Below are positions 14,996-22,893 of a stretch of 64,000 nucleotides of DNA, piece after piece (positions within the stretch are counted from its first letter, which is position 1; the number at the start of each line of letters is the position of its first letter). The translations under genes were made by a program, and so were the position numbers. The stretch is from Agromyces salentinus (GTDB lineage Bacteria; Actinomycetota; Actinomycetes; Actinomycetales; Microbacteriaceae). The stretch covers positions 1-64,000 of the forward strand of contig NZ_WBIR01000005.1 in assembly GCF_009749395.1 (NCBI RefSeq), read 5' to 3'. The notes under the pieces are model-generated. The model searched no databases. It was not told where the DNA came from and saw only the letters and a list, made by a program, of their open reading frames with translations.

Positions 14996-15712
14996 CTACG
15001 ACGAGCGCCACCACGGCATCTCGGCCGTGGCGTTGTGATCCTCGAGCGGGAACTCGGCGGTGTCGCCGGTCTCGAACCGAGGGCCGGGAGGCGGCTGCAT
15101 CGCGGCGGTCTGCGCGGACTGCGCGGCCTGGGCTGCGGCCTGCGACTCCGCGGAACGGGCGATCGCCTCGCGCTCGCGGCGCTCGTCCTCCTGCCGCCAC
15201 GCCTGCGACGAGCCGCGGAGGCCGGCGCGCTGGATCACGCGCTGGATCGTGAGCCCGCGCTCGTTCGGCCTCGGCACGAAGCGGATGTCGCGCAGCCCCT
15301 GCTCCTGCGCCGCGGACTCGAACACGAAGTGCCCGTACCCGAGCACCCGGCCGATGAGGGGCCGGTGCACCGAGATGTCGAGGATTCGGGCGAGCGGCAT
15401 CGTCGCGATGTTCTGCGTGAGGATGCCGTGCACCCGGAACACGCGCATGTTCGTGATCACGAACCGGTCCATGCGCGCCCCGAGGATGCGCCACGACGCG
15501 TGCACCACGAGCCCGAGCGCGAGCAGGAGCGGCACCCAGTACATCTGGGACGGGATCCACGCGATGAGCAGGAGCACCGGGATGGCGGCGAGCGCCTCGA
15601 GGATCGCGCCGGCGACGGCCGCCCAGTGCTTGCGGACCTCATCGACGACGAACTCGCCCTCGTCGGAGATCAGGTGTCGCTCGACGCGAGGGTCGAGGCC
15701 GGGCACGGCCAT
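14996..15712 (-). CDS. PH-domain membrane protein
   Basis: 238 residues. Two membrane helices (about 27-63) are followed by a bacterial PH (bPH2/DUF304) domain with DRFVITNMRVFRVHGILTQNIATMPLARILDISV, the typical motif of this family. The last 70 residues are a Gln/Ala/Glu-rich helical tail. Members are membrane proteins of unknown precise role, often near stress or envelope genes. ATG at 15712 chosen because the domain and the first helix follow directly; the frame is open further upstream but would overlap the small gene at 15717. Confidence 0.8.
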   Translation of the reverse strand: MAVPGLDPRVERHLISDEGEFVVDEVRKHWAAVAGAILEALAAIPVLLLIAWIPSQMYWVPLLLALGLVVHASWRILGARMDRFVITNMRVFRVHGILTQNIATMPLARILDISVHRPLIGRVLGYGHFVFESAAQEQGLRDIRFVPRPNERGLTIQRVIQRAGLRGSSQAWRQEDERREREAIARSAESQAAAQAAQSAQTAAMQPPPGPRFETGDTAEFPLEDHNATAEMPWWRSS

Positions 15713-15716
15713 GGCC

Positions 15717-15881
15717 TTACGAGGCGAGGGAACTGAAGAACTGACCGATGGACTCGGTCGCGGTGAACACGGCGCCGAACGCGCCCTGCACGACGTTCGC
15801 GGCATCCTCGGGACGGGTGATCACGTAGAACGCGGCGAACACGACGACCAGGGCGAGGAGGATTCGTTTGACCCACTTCAC
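15717..15881 (-). CDS. small single-helix membrane protein, 54 residues
   Basis: A GTG start at 15881 with GAAGGG 10 nt upstream gives a 54-residue protein beginning VKWVKRILLALVVVFAAFYV: a basic N-terminus, one membrane helix, then an amphipathic tail. It ends 4 nt before the PH-domain gene and is surely co-transcribed with it. Similar small proteins beside PH-domain genes are common in Microbacteriaceae; function unknown. Confidence 0.7.
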   Translation of the reverse strand: MKWVKRILLALVVVFAAFYVITRPEDAANVVQGAFGAVFTATESIGQFFSSLAS

Positions 15882-16045
15882 GTGCGTGTATCCCTTCGAG
15901 AGCGGCGGCTGACGGACACCGCCCCTTCCCCCGAACGTGGGCCCGACCGTGCTTGTCTACCCTACGAAGGCGCGTCGGGCAACGCGCCACGCGCTGGCAC
16001 GCCGATAGGATGACCAGGTTCAGCGAAGCCCGGAAGGCAGGCGCG

Positions 16046-17065
16046 ATGGCCGGCATCGAAGAGGTCGCACGCCTTGCGGGCGTGTCCACCGCCACCGTTT
16101 CGCGCGCCCTGAGCGGTCGCGGGCACGTCTCCCCCGCGTCCAAGTCGAAGGTGCTCGAGGCCGCCGCGCAGCTCGGCTACGTCGTCAGCTCGAACGCATC
16201 GAGCCTCGCCTCCGGACGCACGCGCAACATCGGCGTCGTGATCCCGTTCCTCAACCGCTGGTTCTTCTCCTCGGTGCTCGAGGGGGCCCAGGGCGCGCTG
16301 CTCCGCAAGGGCTACGACCTCACGCTCTACAACCTGTCGGGCGACAGCGGCGAGCGCGCGAGCGTGTTCGAGCACTTCCTCCTCCGGCAGCGCGTCGACG
16401 CGGTCATCGCCGTGTCGCTCGAGCTCACCGGTTCCGAGGTCACGCGCCTGCACGAGCTCGGCAAGCCGCTCGTGGGCGTCGGCGGCCCCATCGAGGGCGT
16501 GCGCACCCTCACCATCGACGACGTCGCGGTCGCGCGGCTCGCCACCGAGCACCTCCTCGCGCTCGGACACCGACGTATCGCGCACATCGGCGGCGACGTC
16601 GAGAACGACCTCGACTTCCACCTCCCGACGAACCGCCGGCACGGCTACGAGAACGCGTTGACCGACGCCGGCATCGACGTCGACCCCCGCCTGTTCGCCC
16701 CGGCGGACTTCACCATCCGCGGCGGCTTCCATGCGGCGAAGCAACTGCTGGGCGTGCCGCACGACCGGCCGACCGCGATCTTCGCGGCCTCCGACGAGAT
16801 GGCCATCGGCTCGATCCTGGCGGCGCGCGAACTCGGCATGGTCGTGCCGCGCGACGTCTCGATCATCGGCATCGACGACCACGACCTCGCCGACTTCTTC
16901 GGCCTGTCGACGGTGTCGCAGTTCCCCCGCCTGCAGGGCGAGAAGGCGGTCGAGATCCTGATGGAGCAGCTCGAGCCCGGAACGGATGCCCCGGCTCCCG
17001 CCGCGACGCCCCTGCCGTTCGAGCTCCGCGTGCGCTCGAGCACGGCTCGGCCCGCCGAGGGGTAG
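16046..17065 (+). CDS. LacI family transcriptional regulator
   Basis: 339 residues. The N-terminal HTH (EVARLAGVSTATVSRALSGRGHVSP, 5-29) and hinge helix (SSNASSLASGRT) are followed by a periplasmic-binding-protein-like effector domain (from RNIGVVIPFLNRWF). The start is fixed by GGAAGG upstream of ATG 16046. Such regulators respond to a sugar and repress catabolic genes. No sugar operon is next to it, so the target is unknown; the operators near the amylase genes at 50.6 kb are a possibility but 34 kb away. Confidence 0.9.
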   Translation: MAGIEEVARLAGVSTATVSRALSGRGHVSPASKSKVLEAAAQLGYVVSSNASSLASGRTRNIGVVIPFLNRWFFSSVLEGAQGALLRKGYDLTLYNLSGDSGERASVFEHFLLRQRVDAVIAVSLELTGSEVTRLHELGKPLVGVGGPIEGVRTLTIDDVAVARLATEHLLALGHRRIAHIGGDVENDLDFHLPTNRRHGYENALTDAGIDVDPRLFAPADFTIRGGFHAAKQLLGVPHDRPTAIFAASDEMAIGSILAARELGMVVPRDVSIIGIDDHDLADFFGLSTVSQFPRLQGEKAVEILMEQLEPGTDAPAPAATPLPFELRVRSSTARPAEG

Positions 17066-17161
17066 GGGCGGCTCCGCCGAGCCGGGCGGCTCCCTGTTGC
17101 TTCCGCTCGGCTGCGGGATATCCCCTGCTGCGGCATCCGCTCGCTCGGTAGACTTGCGGAC

Positions 17162-17650
17162 ATGGCTGATTCCACGTTTGACATCGTCTCCAAGGTCGAC
17201 AAGATGGAGGCGGAGAACGCCGTCAACCAGGCGCGCAAAGAGGTCGAGCAGCGCTACGACTTCAAGAACGTCGGCGCCTCGGTCGAATGGAGCGGCGAGA
17301 AGGTCCTGCTGAAGGCCGCGACCGACGAGCGCGTCAAGGCCGTGCTCGAGGTCGTCGAGTCGAAGTTCATCAAGCGCGGCATCACCCTGCGCTCGCTCGA
17401 CACCGGAGAGCCCTACCCGTCGGGCAAGGAGTTCCGCATCGAGATCGCGCTGAAGAACGGCATCGACAGCGAGAACGCGAAGAAGGTCTCGAAGATCATC
17501 CGCGACGAGGCGCCGAAGTCGGTGAAGAGCCAGATCCAGGGCGACGAGCTGCGCGTCTCCTCCAAGAGCCGCGACGACCTGCAGGCCACCATGGCGCTGC
17601 TCAAGGGCAAGGACCTCGACGTCGCCCTGCAGTTCGTCAACTTCCGCTGA
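17162..17650 (+). CDS. yajQ: YajQ family nucleotide-binding protein
   Basis: 162 residues, full family length, beginning MADSTFDIVSKVDKMEAENAVNQA with the conserved RYDFKN, the GITLRSLDTGEP block and the end LQFVNFR. YajQ proteins have two ferredoxin-like folds; the Xanthomonas homologue binds cyclic di-GMP and regulates transcription, others bind RNA or nucleotides. With a cyclase and phosphodiesterase in this window, a link to c-di-GMP is attractive but unproven. TAGACT lies 7 nt before the ATG (17149-17154), suggesting a leaderless mRNA. Confidence 0.92.
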   Translation: MADSTFDIVSKVDKMEAENAVNQARKEVEQRYDFKNVGASVEWSGEKVLLKAATDERVKAVLEVVESKFIKRGITLRSLDTGEPYPSGKEFRIEIALKNGIDSENAKKVSKIIRDEAPKSVKSQIQGDELRVSSKSRDDLQATMALLKGKDLDVALQFVNFR

Positions 17651-17684
17651 CGGGCGGGGGCGCCTGCCGCCCATCGGCATGCTT

Positions 17685-17746
17685 CCGCGCCCGGCCGCTT
17701 CCGTCCGCGCCCGGCCGCTTCCGTCCGCGCCCGGCCGCTTCCGTCT
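17685..17746. repeat. 20-bp tandem repeat
   Basis: Three copies of the 20-bp unit ccgcgcccggccgcttccgt run from 17685 to 17744, followed by a decayed partial copy. The region is non-coding, downstream of yajQ. Confidence 0.8.
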
Positions 17747-17772
17747 GCGCTCCATCCCGCGACGCTTCACGT

Positions 17773-17824
17773 CTTGGAGGATGGCCTGCCGCATCCTCCA
17801 AGCGGCAAACCATCGCCGGAGCGA
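17773..17824. repeat. palindrome plus dispersed repeat shared with 131-182
   Basis: A perfect 11-bp inverted repeat, cttggaggatg / catcctccaag (17773-17783, 17792-17802), could end yajQ transcription. Bases 17793-17824 match 151-182 at 26 of 32 positions, and that site also has a short gagga/tcctc hairpin and sits beside low-complexity DNA. The two may be diverged copies of one intergenic repeat. Confidence 0.5.
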
Positions 17825-17872
17825 AGCTATGGCCGGCACGCGGTTGCTGCACCGCGCGCCACGCACGAGCCG

Positions 17873-18865
17873 TCAGAGGAGCCTCATCGGCCTCCTGACC
17901 TGCGGTAGGCCCGCCGCGACGAGACGGTCACGGACGGGGCGCCGAGCCCACATCTCCGACCAGTCCCACCTGTCGAATCCCCTGAGCCGGCGCCGAAGCC
18001 CGTTCTCACGTTCCTTCTCGCGGACGACGATCGATGCCGACGCGGTGGCCCCCTCGTTGCCGAGGTACTTGCCGTTGCCGTCCGCTTCTGCGCCGATGCC
18101 GTACTCCTCCCAGTAGAAGTCCAGGTACGCGTTCCGCCCGAGCTCGGGCAGCCAGATGGCCTGCTGCTGGGTCGGAGCGGGGAAGCCCCACTCCTCGATG
18201 ACCAGGCGACTGCAGGTCTCGAGTGGAGTGTCCGAAAGCGATGACGCACGCTGGAGGGCGGCGAGCGTCTTGCGACTCCCGGTGTAGCGCCCCATCATGC
18301 GGTGTTCGGCCCAGAGCCGGTCGAGCGTCGTCAACGGAGGATTCCTGCTCGCGGGCGTGGCCTGAAGGGCGGCGTCGATGGCGGTCAGGGCAGCTGCGAG
18401 GGACCCGTGGCGACAGACCTGGATCAGCGAATACTCGATCGACGTCACCTGGAACCCGTCGATGAATTCGAGGGCGGGGCTGTCGCCCGCCGACCTGCCG
18501 ACCGAGATGACGCCGAGACGCCGGTGCCCGTGCCGGTCCGGCGAGAGGACGATGACGTCTTCTGGCCATGACCCCACGATCGGTAGCCTCTGCAGGGCGA
18601 TCGCGGAGAACGACGTGAACACCGGCACCTGCAACGTCTGGGCAGCAGCGGCGACTCCGCGACGGTACGTCATGGCCGCCTGTTCCGGCCGACTCTTCTG
18701 CTGGAAGGCCGGGTCGTGGTGCAGGGGAACGGCATAGACGCCCCGGCGGACACGCTCGATCTCTCCGGCCTCCACCGCCGCTTCGAGCGCGCTTGCGCGC
18801 CCCGCGGCTCGCATGCCACGCGCGAGGATGAATCCGTCGTCACCCTCCAGCAGCCGTCCGCTCAT
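17873..18865 (-). CDS. AbiEi-like protein with nuclease-like C-terminus
   Basis: 330 residues. The N-terminus (about 8-45, ARGMRAAGRASALEAAVEAGEIERVRRGVYAVP) matches the wing-helix domain of AbiEi-type antitoxins and related regulators. The C-terminus has LDFYWEEYGIGAEADGNGKY (248-267), with D249, E260, D262 and K266 in the spacing of a PD-(D/E)XK or DUF559-type nuclease core. Proteins of this architecture are common in Microbacteriaceae and usually stand alone; no AbiEii nucleotidyltransferase toxin is adjacent. The ATG at 18865 directly follows GGAGG, a poor spacing, so the start may differ. Confidence 0.75.
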   Translation of the reverse strand: MSGRLLEGDDGFILARGMRAAGRASALEAAVEAGEIERVRRGVYAVPLHHDPAFQQKSRPEQAAMTYRRGVAAAAQTLQVPVFTSFSAIALQRLPIVGSWPEDVIVLSPDRHGHRRLGVISVGRSAGDSPALEFIDGFQVTSIEYSLIQVCRHGSLAAALTAIDAALQATPASRNPPLTTLDRLWAEHRMMGRYTGSRKTLAALQRASSLSDTPLETCSRLVIEEWGFPAPTQQQAIWLPELGRNAYLDFYWEEYGIGAEADGNGKYLGNEGATASASIVVREKERENGLRRRLRGFDRWDWSEMWARRPVRDRLVAAGLPQVRRPMRLL

Positions 18866-19047
18866 CCTCCGAGCATGTCTTCCGCGGCGGGCACGGATGC
18901 CCGCGCACGGGCGGAGCCGCTCGCACTGACGCCGGCTTCGCCCGTGGAGGACGAGTCGCTCGGTTCCCGCGATGCTTCGCGGGCTGGAGGGAGGTTCTCG
19001 AATGTCCTCCAGGCCGCGAACGGTCGCACGAGCGGCGCGGGCAGCGC

Positions 19048-20055
19048 TCAGCGGCGGGGGGCGTAGCCCCGAAGCCAGCGCGTGATCGCCGCGTAGGCGG
19101 CGGCCCGTGCGGGCGCGCGCGAGAGGAACACGTCGTGCAACGCCCGGTCGATGCGCGACACCGCGACATCCGGCCCGAGCCTCGTGGCACGCTCGGCGAT
19201 CTCGTCGACGACGAGCACGCTGTCGCTCTCGCGCATCGCCTCGTCCCACCTGGGCAGCAGCGTCGAGCGGGTGGAGAGCAGTGTGAGCGCGGGCGCCCCG
19301 ACGTCGATGCCCGCGGCGACCGCGGCGTGGCCGGCGAGCACGCCCGTCAGCCAGGCCGGGTGGGTCGTGAAGCCGCGCTCGGGCCGCCAGTCGAAGGAGT
19401 AGTCCCATTCGCCGCCGAACGACCTCGAGACCGATCGGGTGTAGAAGCCGAGGTCGACGTTCGGCATCGGCCCGAGCGGGTTGACGCGCGCGCCCCAGCC
19501 GATCACGGGCGCGAGGGCCTGGCGCCCGGCACGGCTCAGCTGGAACTCCAGCCACGGGCTGTTGAGGATCAGCGCGGCAGCCCGTCCCGGGTGCCGTGAA
19601 GCCCAGAGGCTCAGCGTGAGGCCGCCCGTCGAGTGCCCCATCAGGATCAGCGGGCGAGCGGATGCGGCATCCGTCGCCTCGCCGTGGCCCATGGCCTCGA
19701 GCGCCGCCGCGAGGTCGCCGTCGTAGGTGGCGAGGTCGGTGACGTATCCCGGTGTCTGGCCGGGCCGGAGGCTGCGCCCGTACTTGCGCAGGTCGAGCGC
19801 GAAGAACCGCGCGCCGGCATCGGCCCAGAATCGAGCGAGCTCGGTGTTGAAGAAGTAGTCGCTCCAACCGTGCACGTAGAGCACGTCGGCCCCGGATGCC
19901 GCGCCACGGCGTCTCGGCCACCGGAATCCGGGCGTGTACCGCACGAGCGTTGCGACGACCTCGCCCTCATCGTCGGTGCCGAGCGGCAGCGTGCGCTGCT
20001 CGAAGCCCTCGCCGAGGACGTCGGGCCGCCACTCCCCTGACTGCTGGTCGGACAC
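19048..20055 (-). CDS. alpha/beta hydrolase (monoacylglycerol-lipase-like)
   Basis: 335 residues. The oxyanion-side motif HGW is at 62-64, the nucleophile elbow GHSTGG has S142, and a late His (ALHDVFL) completes a plausible triad. The size and the GHSTGG elbow resemble serine aminopeptidase-type (Hydrolase_4) lipases. No signal peptide, so it acts in the cytoplasm. GGGGAGG lies 5 nt before the GTG start. Substrate unknown, probably an acylglycerol or other ester. Confidence 0.85.
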   Translation of the reverse strand: MSDQQSGEWRPDVLGEGFEQRTLPLGTDDEGEVVATLVRYTPGFRWPRRRGAASGADVLYVHGWSDYFFNTELARFWADAGARFFALDLRKYGRSLRPGQTPGYVTDLATYDGDLAAALEAMGHGEATDAASARPLILMGHSTGGLTLSLWASRHPGRAAALILNSPWLEFQLSRAGRQALAPVIGWGARVNPLGPMPNVDLGFYTRSVSRSFGGEWDYSFDWRPERGFTTHPAWLTGVLAGHAAVAAGIDVGAPALTLLSTRSTLLPRWDEAMRESDSVLVVDEIAERATRLGPDVAVSRIDRALHDVFLSRAPARAAAYAAITRWLRGYAPRR

Positions 20056-20182
20056 GGAACCTCCCCAGGGTCGCGTCCGCCCAGCCTATCGGCGACGATC
20101 GGAACTGGCAGAGACCCGCTCCGATGCCGCATCCGGGCGGATTGAGCGCCCCCATCGTCTTCGGTGTCGGGCGGCGCCTCGA

Positions 20183-20839
20183 CTATCCGGCGAGGAGCGC
20201 CGCGAGCAGGGCCCCGGCGAGCATCGAGGGCCCGAACGGGATCGATCCGCGCAGCGTCACGCGGCGAAGCGCGAGCGCGATCACGGCCACGACGCCGCCG
20301 ATCACGAAGGCCGCGAGCAACCCGATGAGCCAGGCGTTCACCCCGAACCACCCGAGCAGCAGTCCGAGCGGCAGCGCGAGCTTCACGTCGCCCATGCCCA
20401 TCGAGGACGGCGAGATGAGCGCGAGGAGGAAGTACACGGCGAACATCGCGACGGCGCCGAGGGCCGCCCACGCGAGCGCGATCCACTCGCCCGTCGCCCA
20501 CGTCGGCGGCACGAGCAGCAGCGCGATCGTGCCCGTGGCCGGGAAGATCACGGCGTTCGGCAGCCGCTTCTCGGCGAGGTCGACGAGGGTCAGCACGGTG
20601 GCGGATGCCGCGAACACGAGCAGCGCCGGCACGATCCACGCGAGCCCGAACCGCAGCACGACGGCGGCGAACGTCACCGCCGTGATGACCGCGGCCGCGA
20701 CGCGCAAGGTGCGCACCGGCACGCGGGCACCCTCGCGTGAGCGCAGGGACCGCACCGTCCAGGCGGCGAGCGGCCACCAACCGAGCCCAGCCCCGACGAG
20801 GAACGCCGCGATGGCGGCGGTCACGGTCGCGGGCGGCAT
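20183..20839 (-). CDS. A24 family prepilin peptidase
   Basis: 218 residues with about seven hydrophobic helices. Both catalytic aspartates of the type IV prepilin peptidase family are visible: D87 in VDLAEKRLPN and D151 in GMGD. It lacks the N-terminal methyltransferase domain with its Cys motif, as in many actinobacterial versions. It would cleave the leader of type IV or Flp/Tad pilins, but no pilus genes are in the window. TACGCT lies 7 nt before the ATG. Confidence 0.87.
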   Translation of the reverse strand: MPPATVTAAIAAFLVGAGLGWWPLAAWTVRSLRSREGARVPVRTLRVAAAVITAVTFAAVVLRFGLAWIVPALLVFAASATVLTLVDLAEKRLPNAVIFPATGTIALLLVPPTWATGEWIALAWAALGAVAMFAVYFLLALISPSSMGMGDVKLALPLGLLLGWFGVNAWLIGLLAAFVIGGVVAVIALALRRVTLRGSIPFGPSMLAGALLAALLAG

Positions 20840-20931
20840 GTGGTGAAGCGTAGCGTCAGCCGAGGCATCCGCTCATCGCCACTGCACAGGCCGAACCGGC
20901 CGGTGTCGGCGAAGGGCGGGGCAGGGTCCGG

Positions 20932-22770
20932 TCAGCCCTCCTCGAGCCGCGCGTACGCCTCGAGCAGCCCCTGCGCGTGCGCGGATCCCTCGGCCTCGAG
21001 CGCCGAGCGCATCTGCTCCAGCGCCTGCTCGCCCTGCGGGAACGGTGGCAGCATCGGCACGTCGCGGTCGCTGATCAACTGGATGACGGTCGGCCGATCG
21101 GCGGCGAGCGCCCGGGTCCACGCCTCGTCGACGTCGTCGGGCGTGTCCACGATGACACCCGACAGGCCGAGCAGTTCGGCGTAGCGCGCGAACGGGAACC
21201 CGGGCAGCGCCTGGCTGGTCTCGAAGCGCGGTGCGCCCTCGACCTCGCGCTGCTCCCAGCTCACCTCGGCGAGGTCGCCGTTGTCGAGCACGAGCACGAC
21301 GAAGCGCGGGTCGGCCCACGAGCGCCAGCGGTCGGCGACCGTCACGAGCTCCGCGATGCCGGCCATCTGCATCCCGCCGTCGCCCGCGAGCACGACGACG
21401 GGCCGGTCGGGCGCGTGCAGCTTGGCGGCCAGTCCGTACGGGATGCCGCAGCCCATGCTCGCGAGCGTGCTCGAGAAGTGCACGTCGACGCCCGCCGGGA
21501 CCCGCAGCTGCCTCGCGTACCAGTAGACGACGCTGCCGACGTCGAGGGCGACGAGCGCATCCTCGGGAAGATGCGCGTTCAGCGCGCGCACGGCGAACTC
21601 CGGGTTCACCGGGTCGGCCGCGGTGTCGGCCCGGGCGTCGCTGATGCGGTGCCAGTCGGCGACGACCTCCCGCACGCGCTCGCGCCACGGGGCGAGGTCG
21701 GCGCGGGGCATCCGCTCGCGCAGCATCCGCAGCGTCTCGCCCGCGTCGCCGACCAGCCCGACCTCGATCGGATAGCGGCGCCCGACGGCGCGGCCGTCGA
21801 GATCGACCTGCACGGCCCTGGCCTGCCCGGGCTTCGGGTAGAACTCCGTCCACGGGTCGCTCGACCCGACGATGAGCAGCGTGTCGCACTCGTCCATGAC
21901 CCGCGCGCTGGCGGTCGTGCCGAGATGCCCCATCGTGCCCGCCGCGAACGGCAGCGACTCGTCGACGTACGGCTTGCCGAGCAGGCTCGTGACGACCGCC
22001 GCGCCGAGGTGCTCGGCGAAGGCGACGACCTCGTCGGCGCAGCCGCGCGCGCCCTGGCCCATCAGCAGCACGGGCCTCGAACCGGCCCCCAGCACGGATG
22101 CCGCGGCGTCGACGTCCTCGGCCGCCGGAAGGACGCGCGGCGGCCGATACTCCGCCGCCGTGGAGACGTGTCCGTGCTCGCCGCTCGGCGCCGCCGCGGG
22201 CGCGGTCTGCACGTCGTGCGGCACGATGACGACCGTCGGCGTGCGCGTCGCGAGGGCCGTGCGGAAGGCCTGGTCGATCGCCGAGGGCACCTGCTCGGGC
22301 GCGACGACCGTGGTGGCGTACTGCGCCGCGACGTCGGCGAAGAGCCGCTCGAGGTTGACCTCCTGCTGGTACTCCGAGCCGAGCACCGAGCGCATCTGCT
22401 GGCCGACCAGGGCGACGACGGGCGCGCCGTCGAGCTTCGCGTCGTACAGGCCGTTCAACAGGTGGATCCCGCCGGGCCCCTGGGTCGCCGTGACGACGCC
22501 GACTCGGCCGGTGTACTTGGCATGGGCGACGGCCATGAAGGCGGCGTTCTCCTCGTGACGCGCCTGCACGAACGCCGGTGCATCGTCCGCCCGCCGCAGG
22601 GCGTCCATGACGCCGTTGATGCCGTCACCGCTGTAGCCGAAGACCCGGTCGACGCCCCACTCGCGCATGCGCGCGACGATGACGTCGGCGACGGTCTGCT
22701 GCCGGCCCTCGGATTCGCGGCCTTCGGATTCGCGGCTCTCGGACTCCTGGCCCTCGGATGATTCGCTCAT
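20932..22770 (-). CDS. thiamine-diphosphate enzyme, pyruvate oxidase-like
   Basis: 612 residues with the three domains of ThDP-dependent decarboxylases: N-terminal PYR domain with the activating Glu in QARHEENAAFMA, central domain, and C-terminal PP domain with GDGGMQM and the LDNGDLAEVSWEQ Mg/ThDP block. It resembles pyruvate oxidase/dehydrogenase (PoxB) and related acetolactate-synthase-like proteins; the true 2-keto acid is not certain. The first 24 residues are an odd Ser/Glu/Gly/Arg repeat (ESEGRESEGR). TAGCGT lies 6 nt before the ATG, which supports this start despite the tail. Confidence 0.85.
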   Translation of the reverse strand: MSESSEGQESESRESEGRESEGRQQTVADVIVARMREWGVDRVFGYSGDGINGVMDALRRADDAPAFVQARHEENAAFMAVAHAKYTGRVGVVTATQGPGGIHLLNGLYDAKLDGAPVVALVGQQMRSVLGSEYQQEVNLERLFADVAAQYATTVVAPEQVPSAIDQAFRTALATRTPTVVIVPHDVQTAPAAAPSGEHGHVSTAAEYRPPRVLPAAEDVDAAASVLGAGSRPVLLMGQGARGCADEVVAFAEHLGAAVVTSLLGKPYVDESLPFAAGTMGHLGTTASARVMDECDTLLIVGSSDPWTEFYPKPGQARAVQVDLDGRAVGRRYPIEVGLVGDAGETLRMLRERMPRADLAPWRERVREVVADWHRISDARADTAADPVNPEFAVRALNAHLPEDALVALDVGSVVYWYARQLRVPAGVDVHFSSTLASMGCGIPYGLAAKLHAPDRPVVVLAGDGGMQMAGIAELVTVADRWRSWADPRFVVLVLDNGDLAEVSWEQREVEGAPRFETSQALPGFPFARYAELLGLSGVIVDTPDDVDEAWTRALAADRPTVIQLISDRDVPMLPPFPQGEQALEQMRSALEAEGSAHAQGLLEAYARLEEG

Positions 22771-22893
22771 CCGGCCACGCTAGATGCGGGCCCCCGGTCG
22801 ACTGAAGGGCCTTGACAGGGCTCCCCGCCGGCACGAGCGTGTGCCCCGGGAGCGGATGCCGCGCCCGCGACATCCGCATCGTCGAACGACCGG

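Noticed and set aside
17685-17746. 20-bp repeats as a CRISPR array
   Set aside because: The copies abut without spacers and no cas gene is in the window.
18866-19921. AbiEi-like gene extended upstream to 682 residues
   Set aside because: The extension lies over the alpha/beta hydrolase gene in another frame and is Arg-rich shadow sequence.
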